Shown one piece after another: positions 1 through 8,741 of a stretch of 64,000 bases of DNA (positions within the stretch are counted from its first letter, which is position 1; every line of letters starts with the position of its first letter). Source of the stretch: Streptococcus gwangjuense. GTDB taxonomy: Bacteria; Bacillota; Bacilli; Lactobacillales; Streptococcaceae. The position numbers were made by a program, and so were the translations under genes. The notes beneath the pieces are model-generated. The model worked only from the letters and a program-made list of their open reading frames with translations. It searched no databases and was not told where the DNA came from. Location: assembly GCF_003627155.1 (NCBI RefSeq), contig NZ_CP032621.1, positions 310,001-374,000 on the forward strand. The letters run 5' to 3'.

Positions 1-1389
1 TCTGAGCTGACCATTGAGTTGGCCAAACTCTTTGTCAAAGGAAATGACACAGTTAAGAAATTTAATGATTTCCATGTTATCGATGAGGATACGGAGATTG
101 ATTTTGGAGGAACTGTGGTGTCCTTCTTCCGTACAACTCACTCTATTCCAGAAAGTCTGGGTGTTGTCTTGAAGACAGCTGAAGGTAGCATCGTTTATAC
201 AGGTGACTTCAAATTTGACCAGACAGCTAGTGAATCCTATGCGACAGACTTCGCTCGTTTGGCAGAAATCGGTCGTGATGGAGTTCTAGCTCTGCTTAGC
301 GATTCAGCCAATGCAGATAGCAATATCCAAGTGGCTAGCGAAAGTGAAGTTGGGGACGAAATCACTCAAACCATTTCGGACTGGGATGGACGTATTATCG
401 TTGCAGCAGTAGCTAGCAACCTCTCTCGTATCCAGCAGGTGTTTGACGCTGCGGATGCAACAGGTCGTCGTGTGGTTTTGACAGGATTTGATATTGAAAA
501 TATCGTCCGTACTGCTATTCGCCTCAAGAAATTATCCCTAGCTAACGAAAGTCTTTTGATTAAGCCAAAAGATATGTCTCGCTTTGAAGACCATGAGTTG
601 ATTATCCTTGAGACAGGTCGTATGGGTGAGCCAATCAATGGTCTTCGTAAAATGTCGATTGGTCGCCACCGTTATGTGGAAATCAAGGACGGTGATTTGG
701 TCTATATCGTAACCACTCCGTCTATTGCTAAAGAAGCAGTTATGGCGCGTGTGGAAAATATGATTTACCAAGCTGGAGGTGTTGTCAAATTGATCACCCA
801 AAGCTTGCGTGTGTCAGGGCACGGAAATGCGCGTGATTTGCAGTTGATGATTAATCTCTTGCAACCTAAGTATCTCTTCCCAATTCAAGGGGAATACCGT
901 GAGTTAGATGCCCATGCTAAGGCTGCTATGGCGGTCGGGATGTTGCCAGAACGCATTTTCATTCCTAAAAAGGGAACCAGCATGGCTTATGAGAATGGGG
1001 ACTTTGTCCCAGCTGGCGCGGTTTCGGCAGGCGATGTCTTGATTGATGGAAATGCCATCGGTGATGTTGGTAATGTAGTCCTTCGTGACCGTAAGGTCTT
1101 GTCAGAGGATGGTATTTTCATCGTAGCAATCACCGTTAACCGTCGTGAGAAGAAAATTGTGGCCAAGGCTCGTGTTCACACGCGTGGATTTGTTTATCTC
1201 AAGAAGAGTCGCGATATTCTCCGTGAAAGTTCAGAATTGATTAACCAAACGGTAGAAGACTATCTTCAAGGGGATGACTTTGACTGGGCAGACCTTAAAG
1301 GGAAGGTTCGGGATAATCTGACCAAGTATCTCTTTGATCAAACCAAGCGTCGTCCAGCTATTCTACCAGTAGTCATGGAAGCAAAATAA
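1..1389 (+). CDS. rnjB: Ribonuclease J2 (5' end outside window)
   Basis: C-terminal 462 codons of a metallo-beta-lactamase/beta-CASP ribonuclease; the frame is open to base 1, so roughly the first 90-100 residues, including the HxHxDH zinc motif, are missing if the usual length near 555 holds. Visible are a GDFKFD motif, SDSANAD, the beta-CASP core, and SGHG followed by PIQGEYREL. RNase J1 has a catalytic His in this last motif (PIHGEYR); Gln here points to the weakly active J2 paralogue, which partners J1 in mRNA decay and rRNA maturation. The C-terminal RNase J domain (about the last 100 residues) is intact. A TTG at 19 is only an internal codon, not the start. J2 rather than J1 rests on the Gln and on the estA neighbour, as in pneumococcus. 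Confidence 0.88.
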   Translation, partial: SELTIELAKLFVKGNDTVKKFNDFHVIDEDTEIDFGGTVVSFFRTTHSIPESLGVVLKTAEGSIVYTGDFKFDQTASESYATDFARLAEIGRDGVLALLSDSANADSNIQVASESEVGDEITQTISDWDGRIIVAAVASNLSRIQQVFDAADATGRRVVLTGFDIENIVRTAIRLKKLSLANESLLIKPKDMSRFEDHELIILETGRMGEPINGLRKMSIGRHRYVEIKDGDLVYIVTTPSIAKEAVMARVENMIYQAGGVVKLITQSLRVSGHGNARDLQLMINLLQPKYLFPIQGEYRELDAHAKAAMAVGMLPERIFIPKKGTSMAYENGDFVPAGAVSAGDVLIDGNAIGDVGNVVLRDRKVLSEDGIFIVAITVNRREKKIVAKARVHTRGFVYLKKSRDILRESSELINQTVEDYLQGDDFDWADLKGKVRDNLTKYLFDQTKRRPAILPVVMEAK

Positions 1390-1409
1390 TCGTTGAAATA
1401 AACGGAGAG

Positions 1410-1432
1410 AAAGTCGAATTTCGGCTTTTTCT
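1410..1432 (+). terminator. Terminator-like hairpin after rnjB
   Basis: An 8-bp stem with one T-G pair (AAAGTCGA/TTTCGGCTTT) and a 3-nt loop, followed by a short T-rich tract, ends about 25 nt before the estA start. It probably terminates or attenuates rnjB transcription. Confidence 0.55.
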
Positions 1433-1437
1433 TATAG

Positions 1438-2235
<798 letters not shown>

Positions 2236-2297
2236 TTTAGTTTTCTTTCAGCTTGTTTTAGTAAAATAGTCTTTATTTTCTAGAAAGGTGGAGGGAC

Positions 2298-2999
2298 ATG
2301 CGCTGGCTTTTTCGTTTGATAGGAGCTTTCTTTTCTTTTGTGTGGCGTTTGTTTTGGCGTCTAGTTTGGATAGCTTTTCTTTTGTGTGCTTTTGCTTTTG
2401 GACTTCTCTGGTATCTGAACGGTGATTTTCAAGGAGCGCTAAAGCAAGCAGAGCGGTCAGTAAAAATTGGTCAACAAAGTATCGACCAATGGGAAAAAAC
2501 AGGGCAACTGCCTAAGTTGAACAAGACAGATAGCCACCAACACTCTGAAGGAAGGTGGCCGCAGGCTTCTGCTCGTATTTATCTGGATCCCCAGATGGAT
2601 TCACGCTTTCAAGAGGCGTATTTAGAAGCAATTCAGAACTGGAATCAAACGGGTGCTTTTAACTTTGAAATTGTGACTGAGGCCAGCAAGGCAGATATTA
2701 TGGCTACTGAGATGAATGACGGAGGTACTCCTGTGGCAGGAGAAGCGGAAAGTCAGACCAATCTCTTAACGAGGCAATTCTTGTCTGTAACAGTGCGGTT
2801 GAATCACTATTATCTGTCCAATCCTAACTATGGCTATTCTTATGAGCGCATTGTCCACACGGCAGAACATGAGTTGGGTCATGCGATTGGCTTGGACCAT
2901 ACAGATGAGCAGTCTGTCATGCAACCAGCAGGTTCTTTTTATGGTATCCAGGAAGAGGATGTTGCAAACCTCCGAAAAATATATGAGACTAGTGAGTAG
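2298..2999 (+). CDS. Membrane-anchored matrixin-like zinc metalloprotease
   Basis: 233 residues. A strongly hydrophobic N-terminus (about residues 5-41, rich in Trp and Phe) is a signal anchor, followed by a linker (45-85) and an extracellular catalytic domain. Residues 191-201 form [11 protein letters not shown], the complete metzincin zinc site HExxHxxGxxH, and Met208 (SVMQP) is a plausible Met-turn, as in peptidase family M10A. The sequence predicts an active, surface-tethered endopeptidase; the substrate cannot be inferred. Start ATG at 2298 follows a strong GGTGGAGGG site. It stands alone between estA and uvrC, the place of murMN in pneumococcus. Confidence 0.82.
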   Translation: MRWLFRLIGAFFSFVWRLFWRLVWIAFLLCAFAFGLLWYLNGDFQGALKQAERSVKIGQQSIDQWEKTGQLPKLNKTDSHQHSEGRWPQASARIYLDPQMDSRFQEAYLEAIQNWNQTGAFNFEIVTEASKADIMATEMNDGGTPVAGEAESQTNLLTRQFLSVTVRLNHYYLSNPNYGYSYERIVHTAEHELGHAIGLDHTDEQSVMQPAGSFYGIQEEDVANLRKIYETSE

Positions 3000-3021
3000 G
3001 GAACAATCTTTCCCTACTTTT

Positions 3022-3036
3022 TGCTATAATGGAACT
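3022..3036 (+). promoter_or_regulatory. Extended -10 promoter just before uvrC
   Basis: TGCTATAAT is an extended -10 whose TATAAT (3025-3030) ends 6 nt before the uvrC ATG. Initiation about 7 nt downstream would fall on or next to the ATG, giving an mRNA with no 5' UTR or Shine-Dalgarno. No good -35 is seen, which is usual for extended -10 promoters. Confidence 0.6.
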
Positions 3037-4857
3037 ATGAATAACTTGATTAAATCAAAACTAGAGCTCTTGCCGACCAGCCCTGGTTGTTACATTCACA
3101 AGGATAAAAACGGCACCATTATCTATGTAGGAAAGGCTAAAAATCTGCGTAACCGCGTGCGGTCTTATTTCCGTGGAAGTCATGATACCAAAACAGAGGC
3201 TCTGGTGTCTGAAATTGTGGATTTTGAATTTATCGTTACGGAGTCTAATATTGAGGCACTTCTCCTAGAAATTAATCTGATCAAGGAAAATAAGCCTAAA
3301 TACAATATCATGCTCAAGGATGACAAGTCTTATCCTTTCATCAAAATCACTAATGAGCGCTATCCTCGTTTGATTATCACCCGTCAGGTTAAAAAGGACG
3401 GAGGTCTCTACTTTGGACCGTATCCAGACGTGGGGGCGGCCAATGAAATCAAGCGATTGCTGGATCGGATTTTCCCTTTTCGCAAGTGTACCAATCCACC
3501 GTCTAAGGTTTGCTTTTATTACCATATCGGCCAGTGTATGGCCCACACCATATGTAATAAAGATGAGGCCTATTTCAAGTCCATGGCTCAGGAGGTTTCT
3601 GATTTCCTAAAAGGGCAGGATGATAAAATCATCGATGAACTCAAGAAAAAGATGGAAACTGCAGCCCAGACTATGGAATTTGAACGTGCGGCGGAATACC
3701 GTGACCTAATTCAGGCTATTGGAACGCTTCGAACCAAGCAACGGGTCATGGCTAAGGATCTCCAAAATCGGGATGTCTTTGGCTACTATGTGGACAAGGG
3801 CTGGATGTGTGTTCAGGTTTTCTTTGTCCGTCAAGGCAAGCTCATTGAACGCGATGTCAATCTTTTCCCCTATTATAATGATCCGGATGAGGATTTCTTG
3901 ACCTATGTAGGACAATTTTATCAAGAAAAATCTCACCTGGTTCCCAATGAGGTACTGATTCCGCAGGATATCGATGAAGAAGCCGTTAAGGCCTTGGTAG
4001 ATACCAAGATTCTCAAACCCCAGCGTGGTGAGAAAAAACAACTGGTCAATTTAGCCATAAAAAATGCTCGAGTCAGTCTAGAGCAGAAGTTCAATCTGTT
4101 AGAAAAATCTGTCGAAAAGACACAAGGGGCTATTGAAAATCTTGGTCGCTTACTCCAAATTCGGACTCCAGTCCGTATCGAATCCTTTGATAACTCTAAT
4201 ATCATGGGGACCAGTCCTGTTTCAGCCATGGTTGTCTTTGTCAACGGAAAACCTAGTAAGAAGGATTACCGTAAGTACAAGATAAAAACCGTAGTCGGGC
4301 CAGACGACTATGCCAGTATGAGAGAAGTCATTCGCAGGCGCTATGGTCGAGTACAGCGTGATGGCTTGACTCCGCCAGATTTGATTGTCATTGATGGGGG
4401 ACAAGGTCAAGTCAATATTGCCAAGCAAGTCATTCAAGAGGAGCTGGGCTTGGATATCCCCATTGCAGGTCTGCAAAAGAATGATAAGCACCAAACCCAT
4501 GAATTGCTCTTTGGAGATCCGCTTGAGGTGGTGGAGTTGTCTCGCAATTCTCAGGAATTTTTCCTCCTCCAACGTATTCAGGATGAGGTGCACCGCTTTG
4601 CCATTACTTTCCACCGCCAACTGCGCTCCAAAAATTCCTTTTCATCACAATTGGATGGAATTGAAGGGCTGGGACCTAAACGCAAGCAGAATCTCATGAA
4701 GCATTTCAAGTCTCTCACCAAAATCAAGGAAGTCAGTGTGGATGAGATTGTCGAAGTTGGAGTACCTAGAGCTGTTGCAGAGGCTGTGCAGAGGAAGTTG
4801 AACCCGCAGGAAGAAGTTGAGTTGGCTCAAGTGGCGGAAGAAAGAGTAGATTACTAA
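3037..4857 (+). CDS. uvrC: Excinuclease ABC subunit C
   Basis: 606 residues from the ATG at 3037. The dual-incision nuclease of nucleotide excision repair, recruited by UvrB. In order: GIY-YIG domain (GCYI at 17-20, [11 protein letters not shown] at 30-40), a Cys cluster ([17 protein letters not shown]), a UVR domain contacting UvrB (about 200-235, [10 protein letters not shown]), the RNase H-like 5'-incision domain ([17 protein letters not shown]), and C-terminal helix-hairpin-helix repeats ([17 protein letters not shown]). The frame extends upstream of 3037, but that extension lies inside the previous gene and lacks UvrC similarity. The start matches the UvrC N-terminus and sits 6 nt after an extended -10, so it may be translated from a leaderless transcript. 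Confidence 0.96.
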   Translation: MNNLIKSKLELLPTSPGCYIHKDKNGTIIYVGKAKNLRNRVRSYFRGSHDTKTEALVSEIVDFEFIVTESNIEALLLEINLIKENKPKYNIMLKDDKSYPFIKITNERYPRLIITRQVKKDGGLYFGPYPDVGAANEIKRLLDRIFPFRKCTNPPSKVCFYYHIGQCMAHTICNKDEAYFKSMAQEVSDFLKGQDDKIIDELKKKMETAAQTMEFERAAEYRDLIQAIGTLRTKQRVMAKDLQNRDVFGYYVDKGWMCVQVFFVRQGKLIERDVNLFPYYNDPDEDFLTYVGQFYQEKSHLVPNEVLIPQDIDEEAVKALVDTKILKPQRGEKKQLVNLAIKNARVSLEQKFNLLEKSVEKTQGAIENLGRLLQIRTPVRIESFDNSNIMGTSPVSAMVVFVNGKPSKKDYRKYKIKTVVGPDDYASMREVIRRRYGRVQRDGLTPPDLIVIDGGQGQVNIAKQVIQEELGLDIPIAGLQKNDKHQTHELLFGDPLEVVELSRNSQEFFLLQRIQDEVHRFAITFHRQLRSKNSFSSQLDGIEGLGPKRKQNLMKHFKSLTKIKEVSVDEIVEVGVPRAVAEAVQRKLNPQEEVELAQVAEERVDY

Positions 4858-4874
4858 ACGGAAGGAAAAACATC

Positions 4875-5708
4875 ATGAACCATAAAATCGCAATTTTATC
4901 AGATATTCATGGCAATGCAACAGCCTTAGAAGCAGTGATTGCAGATGCTAAAAATCAAGGAGTCAGTGAATACTGGCTTCTGGGAGATATTTTTCTTCCC
5001 GGTCCAGGAGCTCATGACTTGGTCGCTCTGTTAAAGGACCTTCCTATCACAGCCAGTGTTCGAGGCAATTGGGATGATTGTGTCCTTGAGGCCTTGGATG
5101 GTGAATATGGTTTGAAAAATCCACAAGAAATCCAGTCAATGCGCATGACCCAGTTTTTGATGGAGCGAATGGATCCTGCAACGATTGTCTGGCTACGAAG
5201 CTTGCCTTTGCTGGAAAAGAAAGAAATTGAAGGATTGCGCTTTTCTATCTCTCATAATTTGCCAAATAAGAACTATGGTGGTGACTTGCTAGTTGAGAAT
5301 GATACAGAGAAATTTGACAAACTCCTAGATGATGAAGTTGACGTGGCAGTCTATGGTCATGTTCACAAGCAGTTGCTTCGTTATGGCAGTCAAGGGCAAC
5401 AAATCATCAATCCAGGGTCGATTGGTATGCCCTATTTTAATTGGGAGGCGTTAAAAAATCACCGTGCCCAGTATTCCGTGATAGAAGTTGAAGATGGGGA
5501 ATTACTCAATATCCAATTTCGTAAAGTTGCTTATGATTACGAAGCTGAGTTAGAATTGGCCAAGTCCAAGGGACTTCCCTTTATCGAAATGTATGAAGAA
5601 CTACGAAGAGAAGACAACTATCAGGGGCACAATCTGGAACTATTAGCAAGCTTAATAGAAAAGCATGGGTATGTAGAAGATGTGAAGAATTTTTTTGATT
5701 TTTTGTAA
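4875..5708 (+). CDS. Calcineurin-like metallophosphoesterase
   Basis: 277 residues. The N-terminus has the metal-binding signature of the MPE superfamily: SDIHGN (Asp10, His12), LLGD, RGNWDD and, later, GHVHKQ. The C-terminal third is acidic and helical (about 205-277). It lies 17 nt after uvrC and ends at a strong terminator, so it is probably cotranscribed. YfcE-type phosphodiesterase or protein phosphatase (PrpE/ApaH-like) activities are possible; the substrate cannot be read from sequence. Start ATG at 4875 follows GGAAGGAA. Confidence 0.82.
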   Translation: MNHKIAILSDIHGNATALEAVIADAKNQGVSEYWLLGDIFLPGPGAHDLVALLKDLPITASVRGNWDDCVLEALDGEYGLKNPQEIQSMRMTQFLMERMDPATIVWLRSLPLLEKKEIEGLRFSISHNLPNKNYGGDLLVENDTEKFDKLLDDEVDVAVYGHVHKQLLRYGSQGQQIINPGSIGMPYFNWEALKNHRAQYSVIEVEDGELLNIQFRKVAYDYEAELELAKSKGLPFIEMYEELRREDNYQGHNLELLASLIEKHGYVEDVKNFFDFL

Positions 5709-5740
5709 GAGTTTCCTAAAATAACCAATGCAAACTAAAC

Positions 5741-5769
5741 AAGCGATTGGCTGGTCCAATCGCTTTTAG
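5741..5769 (+). terminator. Rho-independent terminator
   Basis: A 10-bp stem AAGCGATTGG/CCAATCGCTT with a 5-nt loop, then TTTAGT. It ends the uvrC-phosphoesterase unit. Confidence 0.85.
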
Positions 5770-5777
5770 TATATCTT

Positions 5778-5890
5778 ATACTCAATGAAAATCAAAGAGC
5801 AAACTAGGAAGTTAGCCGTAGGTTGCTCAAAGCACAGCTTTGAGGTTGCAGATAAATCTGACGTGGTTTGAAGAGATTTTCGAAGAGTAT
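5778..5890 (-). repeat. BOX element (boxA-boxC, no boxB)
   Basis: Begins ATACTCAATGAAAATCAAAG (reverse complement of boxC) and ends GAGATTTTCGAAGAGTAT (reverse complement of boxA), so the element runs on the minus strand. No separate boxB is evident; the centre holds a TGCTCAAAGCACAGCTTTGA hairpin. Its boxA edge abuts and overlaps by one base the stop codon of the minus-strand lipoprotein gene. Confidence 0.9.
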
Positions 5891-6690
5891 TATTGTAATT
5901 GAGATTGATCTGGAAGGTAAGAACCACCTAGATAGGTATTGCTGAGCTTTTCAAGGGTTCCATCTTGATAGAGTTCTTTGAGCGCTTTATCAAATTGCTT
6001 TTTAAACTCTTTTTGGTCGCTTGAGAAAACGATATAGTTGTTGGGGCTATCGGCAGAAGGTAAATCAACAACTGAAAGGTCTAATCCACGGTCCTTGATA
6101 ATCTTTTGAACGGATACTTTGTCAAAGACTAGGAAATCAAACTCTCCGTTAGCAAGGTCTAAAATTCGTTTACCGATATCTTCACCAGAAAAATCGATAG
6201 TAGCGGGATTGTCAGTGTGTTTTTGATTCCAGTTATTGATGAATTGAGCGTTTGAAGTTCCAGTATCCTCTTGCGTTGTTTTGCCAGCGATTTGGTCAAG
6301 TGAAGTCAGAGGATTTTTCTTGTTGCTGACAAGGACGAGGGGATTGTTCGAAATTGGAAGTGAGTAGAGGTATTTTTCAGCACGCTCTTTTGTGTAACTC
6401 AAGTTATTGGCTGCAGCTTGATAGTGACCAGAATCCAGTCCTGGGAAGATGCTCTCCCAAGCAGTTCTTTGGAATTGAATCTCGTAGTCGCTGAGTTTTT
6501 CATCTACTGCTTTTAGAACTTCGATATCGAAGCCTGTCAGATTGCCCTTGTCTTCGTAGTCAAATGGTGGCACATCACCAGCTGTAGCAACGACGATTGT
6601 CTTTTGAAAACTAGTCTCTTTGGGTGTAGTTTGATTTCCACAGGCAACCAAAAATGGGAGGATGGCTAATAATAGGCTAAATTTTTTCAT
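5890..6690 (-). CDS. Amino-acid ABC transporter substrate-binding lipoprotein
   Basis: 266 residues from the ATG at 6690, which has GGAGA 5 nt upstream. An in-frame TTG at 6705 is less likely because it would bury that ribosome site. Signal peptide with lipobox LVAC, lipidated Cys17. The rest is a family 3 periplasmic-binding fold: TFDYEDKGNL-like ligand entry (FDYEDKGNLTGFDIEV), QRTAWESIFPGL and EDTGTSN. It binds a polar amino acid or cystine-like ligand on the outer face of the membrane. No permease or ATPase gene is adjacent, so it must share a transporter encoded elsewhere. The stop codon is at the edge of a BOX element. Confidence 0.85.
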   Translation of the reverse strand: MKKFSLLLAILPFLVACGNQTTPKETSFQKTIVVATAGDVPPFDYEDKGNLTGFDIEVLKAVDEKLSDYEIQFQRTAWESIFPGLDSGHYQAAANNLSYTKERAEKYLYSLPISNNPLVLVSNKKNPLTSLDQIAGKTTQEDTGTSNAQFINNWNQKHTDNPATIDFSGEDIGKRILDLANGEFDFLVFDKVSVQKIIKDRGLDLSVVDLPSADSPNNYIVFSSDQKEFKKQFDKALKELYQDGTLEKLSNTYLGGSYLPDQSQLQ

Positions 6691-6799
6691 AATATCTCCA
6701 TTCAAATGTAAAGTACTTGCTAGTTTATCAGAAATGTTCCTGATGAACCAATATATATTTTTTATGACTGTAATAAAAAATCTTAAACATAAAAAACAT

Positions 6800-6857
6800 C
6801 TGTAAGCTCTTTCAAAATATGGTAGAATGGAAGCAGTAGAATTAGAAAAGGAAATCG
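6800..6857 (+). repeat. 58-bp direct repeat, left copy (duplicated nitroreductase upstream region)
   Basis: From CTGTAAGCTCTTTC to AAAAGGAAATCG; it matches 11094-11151 with two mismatches. It contains an extended -10 (TGGTAGAAT) and the ribosome site of the nitroreductase gene, but here no nitroreductase follows. The two copies bracket the lipase-toxin island and look like the scar of its insertion. Confidence 0.85.
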
Positions 6858-6908
6858 CGAGTGAACTATGCTAATCTTGAATTCAATGCACAAGACCAGA
6901 GCGACTAT

Positions 6909-6973
6909 TGGTCCTATACTATAAGGTAATTCAGACCAAGTTGCTTTATAGAATGATATAAGGAGGTGTGTCA
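6909..6973 (+). promoter_or_regulatory. Island module leader 1
   Basis: TATACT (6915-6920), then CTATAAGGTAATT, TTTATAGAAT and ATATAAGGAGG leading to ATG. Almost the same sequence precedes the other two membrane-protein genes (7782-7839, 8683-8741). CTATAA and TTATAG could pair. A promoter plus a strong ribosome site is the simplest reading. Confidence 0.6.
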
Positions 6974-7384
6974 ATGAATAAGCACAAAAAATGGGGTATT
7001 ATTGCTTTAGTAATCTGTATTATAGGAGGAATTGTAATGTTTAGTTTGAATCACCAAAAAGAAAAAACGCTGGAAGAGAAAATGAGAATCGAACAGGATA
7101 GGATGGCGTTATACTTAGTTAGTCATTATGAAAAGGTTGAGAAGATTGAGTTTACAAGTTTTCAACAGAATAAATTAACAGGAACTTGGAATTCTAATGC
7201 CATTGTCAATGACGAAATATTTGTCACTTTTTCTGTTCAAAACTTGATGACAGAGGATGAAATAGGTTTTGGACAGCATATTAGTCAAAGTAATGGGAAT
7301 AAATTAATAGAAAGAGATAATCCGGAAGTAATAAATAGCGATTCACTTATGTCAAATATAACAGTTATTTATTGGGTGAGATAA
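6974..7384 (+). CDS. Single-pass membrane protein, candidate immunity protein 1
   Basis: 136 residues. The first 26 or so residues (NKHKKWGIIALVICIIGG start) form a short basic head and one transmembrane helix, predicted N-in, leaving about 105 residues outside. This N-terminus is nearly identical in the three copies, while the ectodomain differs. ATG chosen because AGGAGG lies 7 nt upstream; an in-frame GTG two codons earlier is too close to it. Ends one base before the next gene. No family recognised with certainty (DUF1310-like at best). Position before a lipase-like gene and its outward domain suggest an immunity role; this is inference. Confidence 0.7.
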   Translation: MNKHKKWGIIALVICIIGGIVMFSLNHQKEKTLEEKMRIEQDRMALYLVSHYEKVEKIEFTSFQQNKLTGTWNSNAIVNDEIFVTFSVQNLMTEDEIGFGQHISQSNGNKLIERDNPEVINSDSLMSNITVIYWVR

Positions 7385-7385
7385 T

Positions 7386-7766
7386 ATGATTACGGATAAA
7401 AGTTTTAATTACTTAGTTGACCAAGTATATGAAGTTGATAAAAATAAAAATCCAACTCCATGGAAAGCAGGAGATGAGTTAAGAAAGGATTCTCAAACTT
7501 TTCGAGTTCTGAGTACAAAAGACAACACCTCTAACGGTATGCAAGCTATGGCAGTTGCTCCTGTGGATAAAAATGGGAATGTGGATTATAGCCATGTAGT
7601 GATTGCCTATGCAGGGACGAATAAAGATGACATAAAGGATCTTGATACGGATGTACAGTCTTTAGGGCTTGGGAGGGATAAACTACAGTCTCGTTCAGGA
7701 CTAAATTCTGCGAAAGTAGTAGATTCTCAGTTTGTGATGGCGCTGGATTATACCAAGGTTAAATAA
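7386..7766 (+). CDS. Orphan lipase-toxin N-terminus 1
   Basis: 126 residues, homologous to residues 1-125 of the full hydrolase at 9154: shared blocks DNTSNGMQAMAVAPVDKNG and VIAYAGTNKDD, the latter the lipase oxyanion segment. It stops before the region of the catalytic serine (GHSLG), so it cannot be an active hydrolase. The first 45 residues are unlike those of the other copies. It could be a decayed toxin, a recombination reservoir, or a binding partner. About 230 bp of its 3' half are nearly identical to 8427-8660. Confidence 0.65.
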   Translation: MITDKSFNYLVDQVYEVDKNKNPTPWKAGDELRKDSQTFRVLSTKDNTSNGMQAMAVAPVDKNGNVDYSHVVIAYAGTNKDDIKDLDTDVQSLGLGRDKLQSRSGLNSAKVVDSQFVMALDYTKVK

Positions 7767-7776
7767 AATAGCTGTT

Positions 7777-7839
7777 TATGTTATACTATAAGGTAATTGA
7801 GGTTAGTTGTTTTATAGAATAATATAAGGAGGTGTGTCA
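7777..7839 (+). promoter_or_regulatory. Island module leader 2
   Basis: Extended -10 TGTTATACT (TATACT 7782-7787) followed by the same CTATAAGGTAATT...TTATAGAAT...AAGGAGG leader as at 6909 and 8678. Confidence 0.65.
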
Positions 7840-8256
7840 ATGAATAGGCACAAAAAATGGGGTATTATTGCTTTAGTAATCTGTATTATAGGAGGAATCG
7901 TGATGTTTAGTTTAAATCATCCAAATGGTAAAATTTTTGAGAATAAATTAACTTTGACAAAAACGCAACAGGATAATGTGGTAAAGTGGATAGCAAGAAA
8001 TTATGATTTTAATAAAATTAAATTTAATAAATTTAACAAAGATAAAAAAACAGGTTCATATCATTTATTGTTTGAATTAGATGACGAGTATCATACAGGA
8101 CTGACTACTCGAGAAATAGATGAATTTAACGACGAAGAAAAATCTGTAGTCCTTGGTCCGATTGAAAAATTTAGAGCGATTGAAAAAAATCATGTGATAG
8201 CAGAGAAGGAAAATGTTTCTATAGATAATATACAAGTACAATACTTGGGAGAATAA
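7840..8256 (+). CDS. Single-pass membrane protein, candidate immunity protein 2
   Basis: 138 residues. The transmembrane N-terminus matches copies 1 and 3 almost exactly (HKKWGIIALVICIIGGIVMF), but the ectodomain is different, Lys/Asn-rich and more AT-rich (FNKIKFNKFNKDKKTGSY). The T-G-S-[WY] segment after about residue 70 aligns with TGTW and TGSW of the other copies, so the fold is probably shared. AGGAGG lies 7 nt upstream of the ATG. It precedes a second lipase N-terminal fragment. Confidence 0.68.
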   Translation: MNRHKKWGIIALVICIIGGIVMFSLNHPNGKIFENKLTLTKTQQDNVVKWIARNYDFNKIKFNKFNKDKKTGSYHLLFELDDEYHTGLTTREIDEFNDEEKSVVLGPIEKFRAIEKNHVIAEKENVSIDNIQVQYLGE

Positions 8257-8262
8257 TAAAAG

Positions 8263-8667
8263 GTGAAAGTAAAAGAAGAACAATATAATTGGTTAGCTGA
8301 GCAAGTGTATTGGGTTGATAAATTGAAGACTGATAAGGATTATACACCTGAGGCAAATAAAATATATCCATTTAATCCAAAAAAGAGAGATTTAGGGAAT
8401 TTTAAAGTTGTAGAAGTAAAAGACAACACCTCCAATGGTATGCAGGCAATGGCGGTTGCTCCTGTGGATAAAAATGGGAATGTGGATTATAGCCATGTAG
8501 TGATTTCCTATGCAGGGACGAATAAAGATGACATAAAGGATCTTGGTACGGATGTTCAGTCTTTATGGCTTGGGAGGGATAAACTACAGTCTCGTTCAGG
8601 ACTAAATTCTGCGAAAGTAGTAGATTCTCAGTTTGTGACGGCGCTGGATTATGCCAATGTTAATTAA
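8263..8667 (+). CDS. Orphan lipase-toxin N-terminus 2
   Basis: 134 residues starting at a GTG. As in the first fragment, a divergent N-terminal 50 residues is joined to the conserved block DNTSNGMQAMAVAPVDKNG...YAGTNKDD and ends at ALDYANVN, before the catalytic Ser of the full protein. Its start codon is weak (GTG, GGGAGA about 11 nt upstream), consistent with a gene under relaxed selection. Confidence 0.6.
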   Translation: MKVKEEQYNWLAEQVYWVDKLKTDKDYTPEANKIYPFNPKKRDLGNFKVVEVKDNTSNGMQAMAVAPVDKNGNVDYSHVVISYAGTNKDDIKDLGTDVQSLWLGRDKLQSRSGLNSAKVVDSQFVTALDYANVN

Positions 8668-8677
8668 AATAGCTGTT

Positions 8678-8741
8678 TATGTTATACTATAAGGTAATTA
8701 AGACTAAGTTGTTTTATAGAATAATATAAGGAGGTTTGTCC
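8678..8741 (+). promoter_or_regulatory. Island module leader 3
   Basis: Third copy of the module leader: TGTTATACT (TATACT 8683-8688), CTATAAGGTAATTAAG, TTTATAGAATAATATAAGGAGG. Confidence 0.65.

Noticed and set aside
2830..3036. An N-terminal extension of UvrC by 69 codons
   Set aside because: It lies inside the metzincin gene in another frame, and the ATG at 3037 gives the family's N-terminus.
6869..6925. 18-codon frame in the left flank of the toxin island (ATG after GAGTGAACT)
   Set aside because: No ribosome site of note, no protein-like composition, and it runs into the first module leader.
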